Shown: piece after piece, positions 41,199 through 49,458 of the stretch
Layout of the letters: each line of letters opens with the position of its first letter
Numbering within the stretch: position 1 is the stretch's first letter
Assembly (NCBI RefSeq): GCF_963422335.1
Contig: NZ_OY729424.1
Span: 3,720,001 to 3,784,000, forward strand
DNA: 64,000 nt
Source of the DNA: an uncultured Roseateles sp.
GTDB taxonomy: Bacteria > Pseudomonadota > Gammaproteobacteria > Burkholderiales > Burkholderiaceae_C
Direction of reading: 5' to 3'
The notes under the pieces: model-generated
Databases searched by the model: none
Told to the model about the DNA's origin: nothing
The model's input: only the letters and a program-made list of their open reading frames with translations
Position numbers and translations under genes: made by a program

Positions 41199-42578
41199 AT
41201 GAGCGAAAATATTCCGGCTGCCGCTGCCCCCAAAATCGGCTTCGTGTCCCTGGGTTGTCCCAAGGCACTCACAGACTCCGAGCTGATCCTGACGCAGTTG
41301 CGCGCCGAAGGCTACGACACCTCCAAGACCTTTGCAGGCGCCGATCTGGTGATCGTCAACACCTGCGGCTTCATCGACGATGCCGTCAAGGAAAGCCTGG
41401 ACACCATTGGCGAGGCGCTGGCCGAGAACGGCAAGGTCATCGTCACCGGCTGCCTGGGCGCCAAGGCCGGTGCGTCCGGCGGCAATATGGTGCGCGAGAT
41501 GCATCCCAGCGTGCTGGCCGTGACCGGGCCCCATGCCACGCAGGAGGTGATGGACGCTGTGCACCTGCACGTGCCCAAGCCCCACGACCCCTTTGTCGAT
41601 CTGGTGCCGGCCCAGGGCATCAAGCTGACGCCCAAGCATTACGCCTATCTGAAGATCTCCGAGGGCTGCAACCACCGCTGCTCGTTCTGCATCATCCCCA
41701 GCATGCGCGGCGACCTCGATTCGCGGCTGATTGGCGAGGTGCTGGGCGAGGCGCAGCGCCTGTTCGAGTCCGGCGTGAAGGAGTTGCTGGTGATCAGCCA
41801 GGACACCAGCGCCTATGGCGTGGACATCAAGTACCGCACCGGCTTCTGGGACGGCAAGCCGGTCAAGACCAAGCTGTTCGATCTGGTTGCGTCTCTGGGC
41901 GAAATGGCCAAGAAGCATGGCGCCTGGGTGCGCCTGCACTATGTCTATCCCTATCCCCATGTGGACGAGATCATCCCGATGATGGCCGAAGGCCTGGTGC
42001 TGCCTTACCTGGACGTGCCGTTCCAGCATGCCCACCCCGAAGTGCTCAAGCGCATGAAGCGCCCGGCCAGCGGCGAGCGCAATCTGGAGCGCATCCTGCG
42101 CTGGCGCGAGATCTGCCCCGAAATCGTCATCCGCAGCACCTTTATTGCCGGCTTCCCCGGCGAGACCGAGGAGCAGTTCGAATCGCTGCTGGACTTTCTG
42201 CGCGAGGCGCAGATCGACCGCGCCGGCTGCTTTGCCTATTCGCCGGTGGGTGGCGCCACGGCCAATGACCTGGACGGCGCCTTGCCGGAGCAAGTGCGCG
42301 AGGAGCGCCGCGCCCGCTTCATGGCGGTGGCCGAGGCCGTTTCGACCGAGAAGCTGAAGCGCCGCATCGGTGCGACGCTGCAGGTGCTGGTCGATTCCGC
42401 CCCGGCGATGGGCCGCAAGGGCGGCATCGGCCGCAGCTATGCCGACGCGCCCGAGATCGATGGCGTGGTGCGGCTGCTGCCGCCGGAGAAGGCGTCGAAG
42501 ACGCTGAAGGTGGGTGAGTTCACCAAGGCGCGAGTCGTGTCCACCGATGGGCACGACCTCATCGCGCAGCCTATCTGA
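41199..42578 (+). CDS. rimO: Ribosomal protein S12 methylthiotransferase
   Basis: The 459-residue radical SAM enzyme adds a methylthio group to an aspartate of ribosomal protein S12. The UPF0004 domain starts with FVSLGCPKALTDSE and includes NTCGFID and GCLGAKAG; the radical SAM cluster is in CNHRCSFCIIPSMRG (about 155); a TRAM domain closes the protein. All cysteines are present and the length is normal. A hairpin (CTCATCC/GGATGAG, 41158-41184) sits just before the start. Confidence 0.96.
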   Translation: MSENIPAAAAPKIGFVSLGCPKALTDSELILTQLRAEGYDTSKTFAGADLVIVNTCGFIDDAVKESLDTIGEALAENGKVIVTGCLGAKAGASGGNMVREMHPSVLAVTGPHATQEVMDAVHLHVPKPHDPFVDLVPAQGIKLTPKHYAYLKISEGCNHRCSFCIIPSMRGDLDSRLIGEVLGEAQRLFESGVKELLVISQDTSAYGVDIKYRTGFWDGKPVKTKLFDLVASLGEMAKKHGAWVRLHYVYPYPHVDEIIPMMAEGLVLPYLDVPFQHAHPEVLKRMKRPASGERNLERILRWREICPEIVIRSTFIAGFPGETEEQFESLLDFLREAQIDRAGCFAYSPVGGATANDLDGALPEQVREERRARFMAVAEAVSTEKLKRRIGATLQVLVDSAPAMGRKGGIGRSYADAPEIDGVVRLLPPEKASKTLKVGEFTKARVVSTDGHDLIAQPI

Positions 42579-42598
42579 CCTTGGGGACGAATCGATAA

Positions 42599-43801
42599 AT
42601 GAAGCGCGCCCCCAGCACCGAGCAGATCCACCACCCCTACCAGGCACCCGAAGGCTATGCCGCCATCCCGGCCGGGGTGTACAAGGCCTCGACGATTCTG
42701 TTCAAGGACTGCGCCGAGATGCGCCGCCCGGTGGCGCGCGACGAGGGCTATATCTACGGCCTGCATGCCACGCCCACCAGCTTCACCCTGATGGCCCGTG
42801 TGGCCACCCTGGAAGGCGGCAAGCACTGCCTGCTGGCGCCCAGCGGCCTGGCGGCCATCACGACGATCAACTTCGGTCTGCTGCGTCCCGGCGACGAGGT
42901 GCTGATACCGGACAACGTCTACGGCCAGAACCGCGTGTTCTCCGAAGGGCTGATGGAGGACTTCGGCGTCACCCATCGTGTCTACGATCCGCTGGATGCC
43001 GCGGCCTTTGCCGCGATGTTGACGCCGGCCACCAGGCTGGTCTGGGTCGAGGCGGCCGGCTCGATCACGATGGAGTATCCGGACCTGCTGGGCCTGGTGC
43101 GCGCCTGCCGAGAGAAGGGCGTCCTGGTGGCGCTGGACAACACCTGGGGGTCGGGTCTTGCCTTCAACCCCTTTGATCTGGGCCAGGGTTTGGCCGTCGA
43201 TGTGTCGATGAATGCGCTGACGAAATATCCCTCGGGCGGCGCCGATGTACTGATGGGCTCCATCGTCACCAACGACCATGGGCTGCACAAGCGCATCAGC
43301 CATGCACACCGCCAGCTGGGCGTGGGCGTGGGCATGAATGACGTCGAGCTGGTGCTGCGCGGCCTGCCCAGCACCGAGCTGCGCTACCACGCCCAGGACC
43401 GCACCACGCGAGCCCTCGCCGAGTGGATGGCGACCCGGCCCGAGATCGCCCAGGTGCTGCATCCGGCACTGCCCGGCTCGCCGGGCCATAGCTTCTGGGC
43501 CGAGACCTGCACCGCTGCCGGCTGCCTGTTTTCGGTCGTGTTCAAGGCCGACTACACGCAGGACCAGGTCGATGCCTTCGTCGATGCGCTGCAGCTGTTC
43601 GGCATCGGCTACTCCTGGGCCGGGCCCATGAGCCTGGCCGTGCCCTATGACATGACGCACAGCCGCAATCTGGCTCTGCCCTATGCCGGCGGCTGCCTGG
43701 TGCGCTTTGCGCTGGGCCTGGAGGCCGAGGCCGATCTGCGCGCCGACATCGAACAGGCGCTGCGCGCGCTTGCCGGGCCGGCGCCTGAGGTGCCAGAATG
43801 A
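42599..43801 (+). CDS. metC: Cystathionine beta-lyase-like PLP enzyme
   Basis: The 400-residue enzyme belongs to the Cys/Met metabolism PLP family. The cofactor lysine lies in MNALTKYPSGGADVLMG, the conserved ALDNTWGSGL lies upstream, and the C-terminal SWAGPMSLAVPYD region is typical of the proteobacterial MetC branch. It would cleave cystathionine to homocysteine, pyruvate and ammonia, although some members act on other sulfur amino acids. The gene starts 20 bases after rimO on the same strand. Confidence 0.88.
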   Translation: MKRAPSTEQIHHPYQAPEGYAAIPAGVYKASTILFKDCAEMRRPVARDEGYIYGLHATPTSFTLMARVATLEGGKHCLLAPSGLAAITTINFGLLRPGDEVLIPDNVYGQNRVFSEGLMEDFGVTHRVYDPLDAAAFAAMLTPATRLVWVEAAGSITMEYPDLLGLVRACREKGVLVALDNTWGSGLAFNPFDLGQGLAVDVSMNALTKYPSGGADVLMGSIVTNDHGLHKRISHAHRQLGVGVGMNDVELVLRGLPSTELRYHAQDRTTRALAEWMATRPEIAQVLHPALPGSPGHSFWAETCTAAGCLFSVVFKADYTQDQVDAFVDALQLFGIGYSWAGPMSLAVPYDMTHSRNLALPYAGGCLVRFALGLEAEADLRADIEQALRALAGPAPEVPE

Positions 43802-43870
43802 GACCGAGCGTTGCGGGCCATTGAGGTCTCGGGCTCATCGTTGTCTGTGCCTTGGGGCTGGGAGCCGCCG

Positions 43871-44629
43871 ATGTGGTATCGATTTGCCGGCAGCAAGCTC
43901 CGTCATGGCTTGGTATTGCTGTGCTGGGCCCTGCTGGCGGCGCCGGGTGCCGCCGAAACATTGATCGTGTTCGGCGATGATGCCTATGCGCCGGTGATCT
44001 ACAGCAAGCAAGGCCAACCGGATGGCGCGTTGGTGCGCCTGTTGCGGCGGGCCGAAAGTCTGACCGGTGATCGCTACGACCTGAGGCTGGTGCCCTGGAA
44101 GCGTGCCTACGAATTGGCCCGGCGCGGCGAGGGCGGCCTGATCGGTGTGTCCTACACCCATGAGCGGGCGGTGATCTTCGACTATTCCAAATCGGTGTAC
44201 GACGACGACATTCGCATCGTCACCCTGAAGAGCCATCAGTTCGCGTTCTCGGATCTGAGCGACCTGAAGGGAAAGCTGCTGGGAGGCGTGCGCGGGGCCA
44301 GCTACGGCGAGGCAGTGGACCAGGCCATCGCCGCCGGTCTGGTACACGTCGATCGCGATATCGGCCAGGTGTCGCGCCTGCGCAAGGTGCTGGCCGGCCG
44401 ACTCGATGCGGCACTGGTCGGCAATGGGCCGGCCGGCCTGGACGCCGTCATCGACAGCCATCCGGAGCTGCAGGCGAATCGGGACAAGTTTGTGGTGCTC
44501 GACAAACCGCTGGCCCGTGACCCGCTGTATCTGGCATTTCCGAAGGAAATGGGCAAGGCGGCGGCGTTGGGGCGCTTCAACGAGGCCCTGGACCGGTTGC
44601 GCAAGGAACCCTCCCGAACCAGCCACTGA
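43871..44629 (+). CDS. Periplasmic solute-binding protein (family 3-like)
   Basis: The 252-residue protein has a signal peptide ending near PGAAE and a periplasmic binding fold: ETLIVFGDDAYAPVIYSKQG at the start, GALVRLLRRAESLTG, and a domain crossover around KLLGGVRGASYGEAVDQ. It looks like amino-acid-binding family 3 proteins, but there is no transporter gene beside it, so it may be an orphan sensor or scavenging protein. The ATG at 43871 is chosen for its signal peptide. Confidence 0.82.
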   Translation: MWYRFAGSKLRHGLVLLCWALLAAPGAAETLIVFGDDAYAPVIYSKQGQPDGALVRLLRRAESLTGDRYDLRLVPWKRAYELARRGEGGLIGVSYTHERAVIFDYSKSVYDDDIRIVTLKSHQFAFSDLSDLKGKLLGGVRGASYGEAVDQAIAAGLVHVDRDIGQVSRLRKVLAGRLDAALVGNGPAGLDAVIDSHPELQANRDKFVVLDKPLARDPLYLAFPKEMGKAAALGRFNEALDRLRKEPSRTSH

Positions 44630-44643
44630 GTCGGCCTGCCGAA

Positions 44644-45102
44644 TCAGGCCTTGTTGGTGACCCGGTGCCGCATCAGCTGGCCCTTCTCGCGCTCCCAGTC
44701 GCGTTTCTTCTCGGTGTCGCGCTTGTCGTGTTCGGCCTTGCCCTTGGCCAGCGCGATTTCGACCTTCACCCGCGCGCCCTTGTAATGCAGGTTCAGCGGC
44801 ACCAGCGTGAAGCCGCGCTGCTCGACCTTGCCGATCAGGCGCTTGATCTCGGCCTTGTGCATCAGCAGCTTGCGGGTGCGGTCGGCCTCGGGGTTGACGT
44901 GGGTCGAGGCGGTGCGCAGCGCATTGATGCGGCAACCGATCAGGTAGAGCTCGCCGTTGCGGATGTTCACATAGCCATCGGTCAGCTGGACCTGGCCGGC
45001 CCGTATGGCCTTGACCTCCCAGCCTTCCAGCACCAGGCCGGTCTCGAAGCGTTCCTCGATGTGGTAGTCAAAACGGGCACGACGGTTTTCTGCAATGGAC
45101 AT
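44644..45102 (-). CDS. smpB: SsrA-binding protein
   Basis: The 152-residue protein binds tmRNA and delivers it to stalled ribosomes for trans-translation. It has the conserved NRRARFDYHIEERFETGLVL start, GWEVKAIRAGQVQL, and a basic C-terminal tail with KGKAEHDKRDTEKKRDWEREK. Length is usual. It is divergent from ratA with about 47 bp between the starts, a gene order common in proteobacteria. Confidence 0.97.
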   Translation of the reverse strand: MSIAENRRARFDYHIEERFETGLVLEGWEVKAIRAGQVQLTDGYVNIRNGELYLIGCRINALRTASTHVNPEADRTRKLLMHKAEIKRLIGKVEQRGFTLVPLNLHYKGARVKVEIALAKGKAEHDKRDTEKKRDWEREKGQLMRHRVTNKA

Positions 45103-45149
45103 GGGAGCTTATTTTGTGGCGAAGGGCGCCAATACAATCCGTGCATTGT

Positions 45150-45605
45150 ATGAAGCACGTCAAAAAGTCAGTTTTGCTCTGGTACTCGCCGCACGAGATG
45201 TACCGCCTGGTCACCGGCGTGCGCGAGTATGCGCAGTTTCTGCCCTGGTGCGACAACGCCGAGGTCTTGTCCGAAACCGAGACCGGCATGACGGCACGCC
45301 TGGGCCTGTCCTACGCCGGGGTGCGCCATGCCTTCACCACCCGCAACGAGCATGAACCGGACCGGCGCGTCAGCGTGCAACTGGTCGATGGCCCGTTCTC
45401 GCTGCTCGACGGCACCTGGCAGTTCCTGCCGCTGGGCAAACCGGGGGGCGAGGCCGAACAGGCCTGCAAGATCGAGTTCGACCTGCGCTATGCCTTCTCC
45501 AGCAAGGCACTGGAGGCGGTGCTGAGCCCTGTGTTCGATCGCGTGGCCAATACCTTCGTCGACTGCTTTGTGCAGCGCGCCGAGCAGGTTTATGGGCCTC
45601 GCTGA
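45150..45605 (+). CDS. ratA: RatA/Coq10-family START-domain protein
   Basis: The 151-residue protein is a START-like polyketide cyclase domain: KKSVLLWYSPHEMYRLVTGV, EYAQFLPWCDNAEVL, and FDLRYAFSSKALEAVLSPVF near the end. In E. coli, RatA (PasT) was described as inhibiting 70S ribosome assembly; homologues also bind ubiquinone like Coq10, and the toxin role is debated. The rnfH gene overlaps its end by 14 bases. Confidence 0.9.
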   Translation: MKHVKKSVLLWYSPHEMYRLVTGVREYAQFLPWCDNAEVLSETETGMTARLGLSYAGVRHAFTTRNEHEPDRRVSVQLVDGPFSLLDGTWQFLPLGKPGGEAEQACKIEFDLRYAFSSKALEAVLSPVFDRVANTFVDCFVQRAEQVYGPR

Positions 45606-45906
45606 GCCTTTGCTGACGATAGAGCTGGTGCACAGCCCTGCTGCAGGCCAGGTCGAGCGGCTTGAGTTCAAGGTGGCTGCCGGCACCCGCCTGGCCCAGG
45701 CGCTGGCGCAAAGCGGGGTGGTCTTCGATCCGGCCTTGAAGATCGGCATCTGGGGCCGCGTGATGCCACCGGACACTCCGCTGCGCGACCATGACCGCAT
45801 CGAGATCTACCGGCCGCTGACGGTGGATCCGAAGGAGGCGCGACGCCTGCGCTACCGCAGCCCGGGCGACAAGAGCAAGCGCGTGAGGCCGAATCCGCGC
45901 CGCTGA
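45592..45906 (+). CDS. rnfH: RnfH-family (RatB) ubiquitin-fold protein
   Basis: The 104-residue protein has the RnfH pattern: LTIELVHSPAAGQVERLEFKV, GTRLAQALAQSGV, and KIGIWGRVMPPDTPLRDHDRIEIYRPL. It has a beta-grasp fold and pairs with ratA in many proteobacteria. Function is unresolved. The start overlaps ratA by 14 bases, so expression is coupled. Confidence 0.92.
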   Translation: MGLAEPLLTIELVHSPAAGQVERLEFKVAAGTRLAQALAQSGVVFDPALKIGIWGRVMPPDTPLRDHDRIEIYRPLTVDPKEARRLRYRSPGDKSKRVRPNPRR

Positions 45907-45914
45907 GCCCGCAC

Positions 45915-45936
45915 GGCCAAGGCGGAAGCCTTGGCC
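45915..45936. terminator. Hairpin between convergent rnfH and DUF4124 genes
   Basis: GGCCAAGGC, loop GGAA, GCCTTGGCC form a perfect nine-base-pair stem. No T-run follows, but the position between two convergent genes suggests a shared transcription end. Confidence 0.45.
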
Positions 45937-45982
45937 CGGCTGGCGAAGGCCCGGCCGCGATACAAGCGGACGGGCTGAGGCT

Positions 45983-46516
45983 TCACTGTGGCTTGGCGCA
46001 ATCGTTGTTCATGACGCCTCGGGCGCGCTGGATCTCTGCCGCACGCTGCTTGTCGTCGAGGATTTCGCGCTCGCCCTTGTCATTGGTGCGCGAGACGCGC
46101 ATGCCGTCTTCCAGCGTGCGCAGATAGTTGCGTGCCTGGTTGCAGTTGTCGCTCTTGACGGCCGCATTCTTCTGTTCGTCGGCCTTGGCCTTGGCCTGCT
46201 GCTCCTGCTCGGCCTTGCGGCGGCGGGCTTCCAGTTCGGCGTCGGCCTTTGCCTCGGCCTTGGCCGTGGGCTTGAGGGCGGCTTCGGCTGGGGCCGATGC
46301 GGCACCGCCCAGTGGCGCGGTGCTGATGACCTGGATGCGTTTGGTGGCCGCGCCAGGCTGCTGCAGGATGTCTTTTTCGGTCACGCCGGGTGGGGGAGGG
46401 CGGTCGCTGTACTGGACCTTGCCTTCGGCATCGCGCCACTTCCACTGCGCCGCAGCGGGCAGGCTCAGCGCCAGGCCCAGCAGGGCGAAGATCAGTTGCG
46501 CGCGCGCGGTTGTCAT
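45983..46516 (-). CDS. DUF4124 periplasmic protein
   Basis: The 177-residue protein has a signal peptide (to PAAAQ), the short DUF4124 domain WKWRDAEGKVQYSDRPPPPG, and then a long charged helix rich in alanine, glutamate and lysine (about 75-130), likely a coiled coil. DUF4124 proteins are common in beta- and gammaproteobacteria without known function. It is divergent from guaB. Confidence 0.88.
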   Translation of the reverse strand: MTTARAQLIFALLGLALSLPAAAQWKWRDAEGKVQYSDRPPPPGVTEKDILQQPGAATKRIQVISTAPLGGAASAPAEAALKPTAKAEAKADAELEARRRKAEQEQQAKAKADEQKNAAVKSDNCNQARNYLRTLEDGMRVSRTNDKGEREILDDKQRAAEIQRARGVMNNDCAKPQ

Positions 46517-46639
46517 GTGTTTACAGCCCGAGAAAAGACACGGCTCAGTTTAGCCCTCGCCAGACGGCCAGACAATGCGCGGGCCGTGACTTACACCACG
46601 TATCAAACCGCACGCGGACGGGGGTTTCAACTCGTTCCG

Positions 46640-46645
46640 TATAAT
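46640..46645 (+). promoter_or_regulatory. -10 box of guaB
   Basis: TATAAT matches the sigma-70 consensus exactly and lies 26 bases before the guaB ATG. The matching -35 region is poor, so an activator or extended element may help. Confidence 0.5.
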
Positions 46646-46671
46646 CCGCTTTTGCGTCAGGAGCTTCTCTC

Positions 46672-48150
46672 ATGCGCCTTTTAGGAAAAGCGCTCACTTT
46701 CGACGATGTGTTGTTGGTGCCAGCGTACTCCCATGTGTTGCCTCGCGACACTTCTCTTGCCACCCAGTTCACCCGCAATATCCGCCTGAATCTGCCGCTG
46801 GTTTCCGCCGCGATGGATACGGTCACGGAGTCCCGCCTGGCGATTGCCATTGCGCAGGAGGGTGGCATCGGCATCATCCACAAGAACATGACCGCGCAGC
46901 AGCAGGCCGCGCAGGTCGCCAAGGTCAAGCGCTACGAGTCCGGCGTGCTGCGTGATCCGATCACCATCACACCCGATGTGACGGTGCGTGCGGTGATGGC
47001 GCTGTCGGCCCAGCACGGCGTGTCGGGCTTCCCTGTGCTCGAGGGCAAGACGGTGGTCGGCATCGTCACCGGCCGCGACCTGCGGTTCGAGACCCGCCTG
47101 GACGCCCCGGTGCGCGAGATCATGACGCCGCGCGAACGCCTCGTGACGGTGGGCGAACGCGCCACGCTCGAAGAGGGCAAGGCGCTGATGCACAAGCACA
47201 AGCTGGAGCGCGTGCTGGTCGTCAATGCCGCCTTCGAGCTCAAGGGCGTGATGACCGTCAAGGACATCACCAAGCAGACCAGCTTCCCGAATGCCGCCCG
47301 CGATGCCCAAGGCAAGCTGCGCGTCGGCGCCGCGGTCGGCGTGGGTGAGGGCACCGAAGAGCGGGTCGAGCTGCTGGTCAAGGCCGGCGTCGACTGCCTG
47401 GTGGTGGACACCGCCCACGGCCACAGCGCCGGCGTGATCGAGCGCGTGCGCTGGGTCAAGCAGAACTTCCCCGGCGTCGATGTGATCGGCGGCAATATCG
47501 CCACCGGCGCGGCCGCCCTGGCCCTGGCCGAGGCCGGCGCCGATGCGGTCAAGGTCGGCATCGGCCCGGGCTCGATCTGCACCACGCGCATCGTCACCGG
47601 TGTCGGCGTGCCGCAGATCATGGCCATCGACGCGGTCACGCAAGCCCTGAAGGGCTCCGGCGTGCCGATGATTGCCGACGGCGGCATACGCTTCTCCGGC
47701 GACCTGGCCAAGGCCATCGCGGCAGGCGCCAACAGCGTGATGATGGGCGGCATGTTCGCCGGCACCGAAGAGGCGCCGGGCGAGGTGATCCTGTACCAGG
47801 GCCGCACCTACAAGAGCTACCGCGGCATGGGCTCGATGGGCGCCATGCAGCAGGGCTCGGCCGACCGCTACTTCCAGGACAGCTCGACCAACAACCCGAA
47901 CAACCCCAACACCACCAAGCTGGTGCCGGAAGGCATCGAAGGCCAGGTGCCGTACAAGGGTTCGGTCGTGTCCATCATCTTCCAGATGGCCGGCGGCCTG
48001 CGCGCCTCCATGCACTACTGCGGCTGTGAAACCATTGAAGACATGCACACCAAGGCCGAGTTCGTCGAGATCACCTCGGCCGGCATTCGCGAAAGCCATG
48101 TCCACGATGTGCAGATCACCAAGGAAGCGCCCAACTACCGCATGGAGTAA
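46672..48150 (+). CDS. guaB: IMP dehydrogenase
   Basis: The 492-residue enzyme oxidises IMP to XMP, the first step to GMP. It has the TIM-barrel start LTFDDVLLVPAYSHV, two CBS domains in the middle (about 95-210), and the catalytic cysteine loop GIGPGSICTTRIVTGVG (about 300). The length is standard. guaA, the next enzyme of the pathway, lies downstream after one MFS gene. Confidence 0.97.
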   Translation: MRLLGKALTFDDVLLVPAYSHVLPRDTSLATQFTRNIRLNLPLVSAAMDTVTESRLAIAIAQEGGIGIIHKNMTAQQQAAQVAKVKRYESGVLRDPITITPDVTVRAVMALSAQHGVSGFPVLEGKTVVGIVTGRDLRFETRLDAPVREIMTPRERLVTVGERATLEEGKALMHKHKLERVLVVNAAFELKGVMTVKDITKQTSFPNAARDAQGKLRVGAAVGVGEGTEERVELLVKAGVDCLVVDTAHGHSAGVIERVRWVKQNFPGVDVIGGNIATGAAALALAEAGADAVKVGIGPGSICTTRIVTGVGVPQIMAIDAVTQALKGSGVPMIADGGIRFSGDLAKAIAAGANSVMMGGMFAGTEEAPGEVILYQGRTYKSYRGMGSMGAMQQGSADRYFQDSSTNNPNNPNTTKLVPEGIEGQVPYKGSVVSIIFQMAGGLRASMHYCGCETIEDMHTKAEFVEITSAGIRESHVHDVQITKEAPNYRME

Positions 48151-48158
48151 GGGCATCC

Positions 48159-49439
48159 GTGGCTGATTCATCAACGACTCCGGCCGCAGCGGCGGCGGGC
48201 GGCCGCAAGGCCGCCATGTCCTTCATCATGATCACCGTGTTGATCGACATGGTGGCCATAGGCCTGATCATCCCCGTGCTGCCGCCGCTGGTGGGCACCT
48301 TCACCGCGGGCTCGCAGGCCGATCAGGCCTTCTGGTTCGCGGCGGTGTCGTTCGCCTTCGGCATCGCGAACTTCTTCGGTTCGCCGGTGCTGGGCGCGCT
48401 GTCCGACCGCTATGGCCGGCGGCCGGTGCTGTTGATCGGCTTCAGCGGGCTGGCACTGAGCTTCTTCGTCACGGCCATGGCCACGGCGCTGTGGATGCTG
48501 ATCGCGGTGCGGCTGTTTTCCGGTGCGATGCAGGCCAATGCGGCGGTGGCGAACGCCTACGTGGCCGACATCACCCCGCCCGAGGACCGCGCCAAGCGCT
48601 TCGGCCTGCTGGGCGCCATGTTCGGCATGGGCTTCATCCTCGGGCCGGTGGCCGGCGGTCTGCTCGGTGAGATCAATCTGCATCTGCCGTTCTTCGTGGC
48701 CGGTACCTTGGCCTTGATGAACTGGCTTTACGGCTATTTCGTGCTGCCCGAATCCCTGCCTGCGGCCCGGCGGCACGAGATCAACTGGAGCCGCGTCAAC
48801 CCGATCAGTTCGCTGAAGCAACTCACGCGGTTGAAAGGCGTGGGTGGACTGGTGGCCGTGATAGGCCTGAGTGCACTGGCCCAGTTCATCCTGCACTCGA
48901 CCTGGGTGCTCTACACCCACTTCAAGTTCGGCTGGGGCCCCAGGGAGAACGGCCTGTCGCTGTTTGCCGTGGGCATCACCTCGGTGCTGGTGCAGGGCTT
49001 TTTGCTGGGCAAGCTGCTGAAGATCTTCTCGGCGCAGCGCCTGGCCGTGCTGGGCCTGCTGTCGTCCAGCATCTGCTTCGCGCTGTGGGGCGCGGCCAGC
49101 GAGGGCTGGATGATGTATGCGGTGGTGTTCTGCAATCTGCTGGGCTTCTCGGCGGCGGCGGCCATCCAGAGCCTGTTCTCGAACGCGGCCGACCCCGCTG
49201 CCCAGGGCGCAACCATGGGTGCCATGGCCTCGCTGAACAGCCTGATGGCGGTGGCAGCACCCGTGGTCGGCGGCGGCCTCTTGACCCTGGTCTCCGAGTT
49301 GCCCAAGGGCCACTGGCTGATCGGCCTGCCTTACTACTTTTGCGCGCTGCTGCAGCTGGCGGCGATGCTGCTGGCGCTGCGCCACTTCACGCGCGAGCGG
49401 GCCCGCAAGGCCGTTCTGGCCGCCGGCCACGCGCTGTAA
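48159..49439 (+). CDS. MFS exporter of the TetA/TCR branch
   Basis: The 426-residue protein has about 12 hydrophobic segments and the MFS motif A in GSPVLGALSDRYGRRPVLL. Its start ITVLIDMVAIGLIIPVLP and the sequence NAYVADITPPEDRAKRFGLLGA place it near tetracycline-type drug:proton antiporters, but that does not prove drug export. The start is GTG (48159-48161), nine bases after guaB; an ATG 19 codons further is possible. It sits between guaB and guaA, so it is likely co-expressed with GMP synthesis. Confidence 0.88.
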   Translation: MADSSTTPAAAAAGGRKAAMSFIMITVLIDMVAIGLIIPVLPPLVGTFTAGSQADQAFWFAAVSFAFGIANFFGSPVLGALSDRYGRRPVLLIGFSGLALSFFVTAMATALWMLIAVRLFSGAMQANAAVANAYVADITPPEDRAKRFGLLGAMFGMGFILGPVAGGLLGEINLHLPFFVAGTLALMNWLYGYFVLPESLPAARRHEINWSRVNPISSLKQLTRLKGVGGLVAVIGLSALAQFILHSTWVLYTHFKFGWGPRENGLSLFAVGITSVLVQGFLLGKLLKIFSAQRLAVLGLLSSSICFALWGAASEGWMMYAVVFCNLLGFSAAAAIQSLFSNAADPAAQGATMGAMASLNSLMAVAAPVVGGGLLTLVSELPKGHWLIGLPYYFCALLQLAAMLLALRHFTRERARKAVLAAGHAL

Positions 49440-49458
49440 AAAATTTTGGACTCCAACC

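Noticed and set aside
48159..49439. Tetracycline resistance determinant
   Set aside because: The protein belongs to the TetA-like MFS branch, but its place in the gua cluster and lack of mobile sequences around it point to a chromosomal exporter of unknown substrate.
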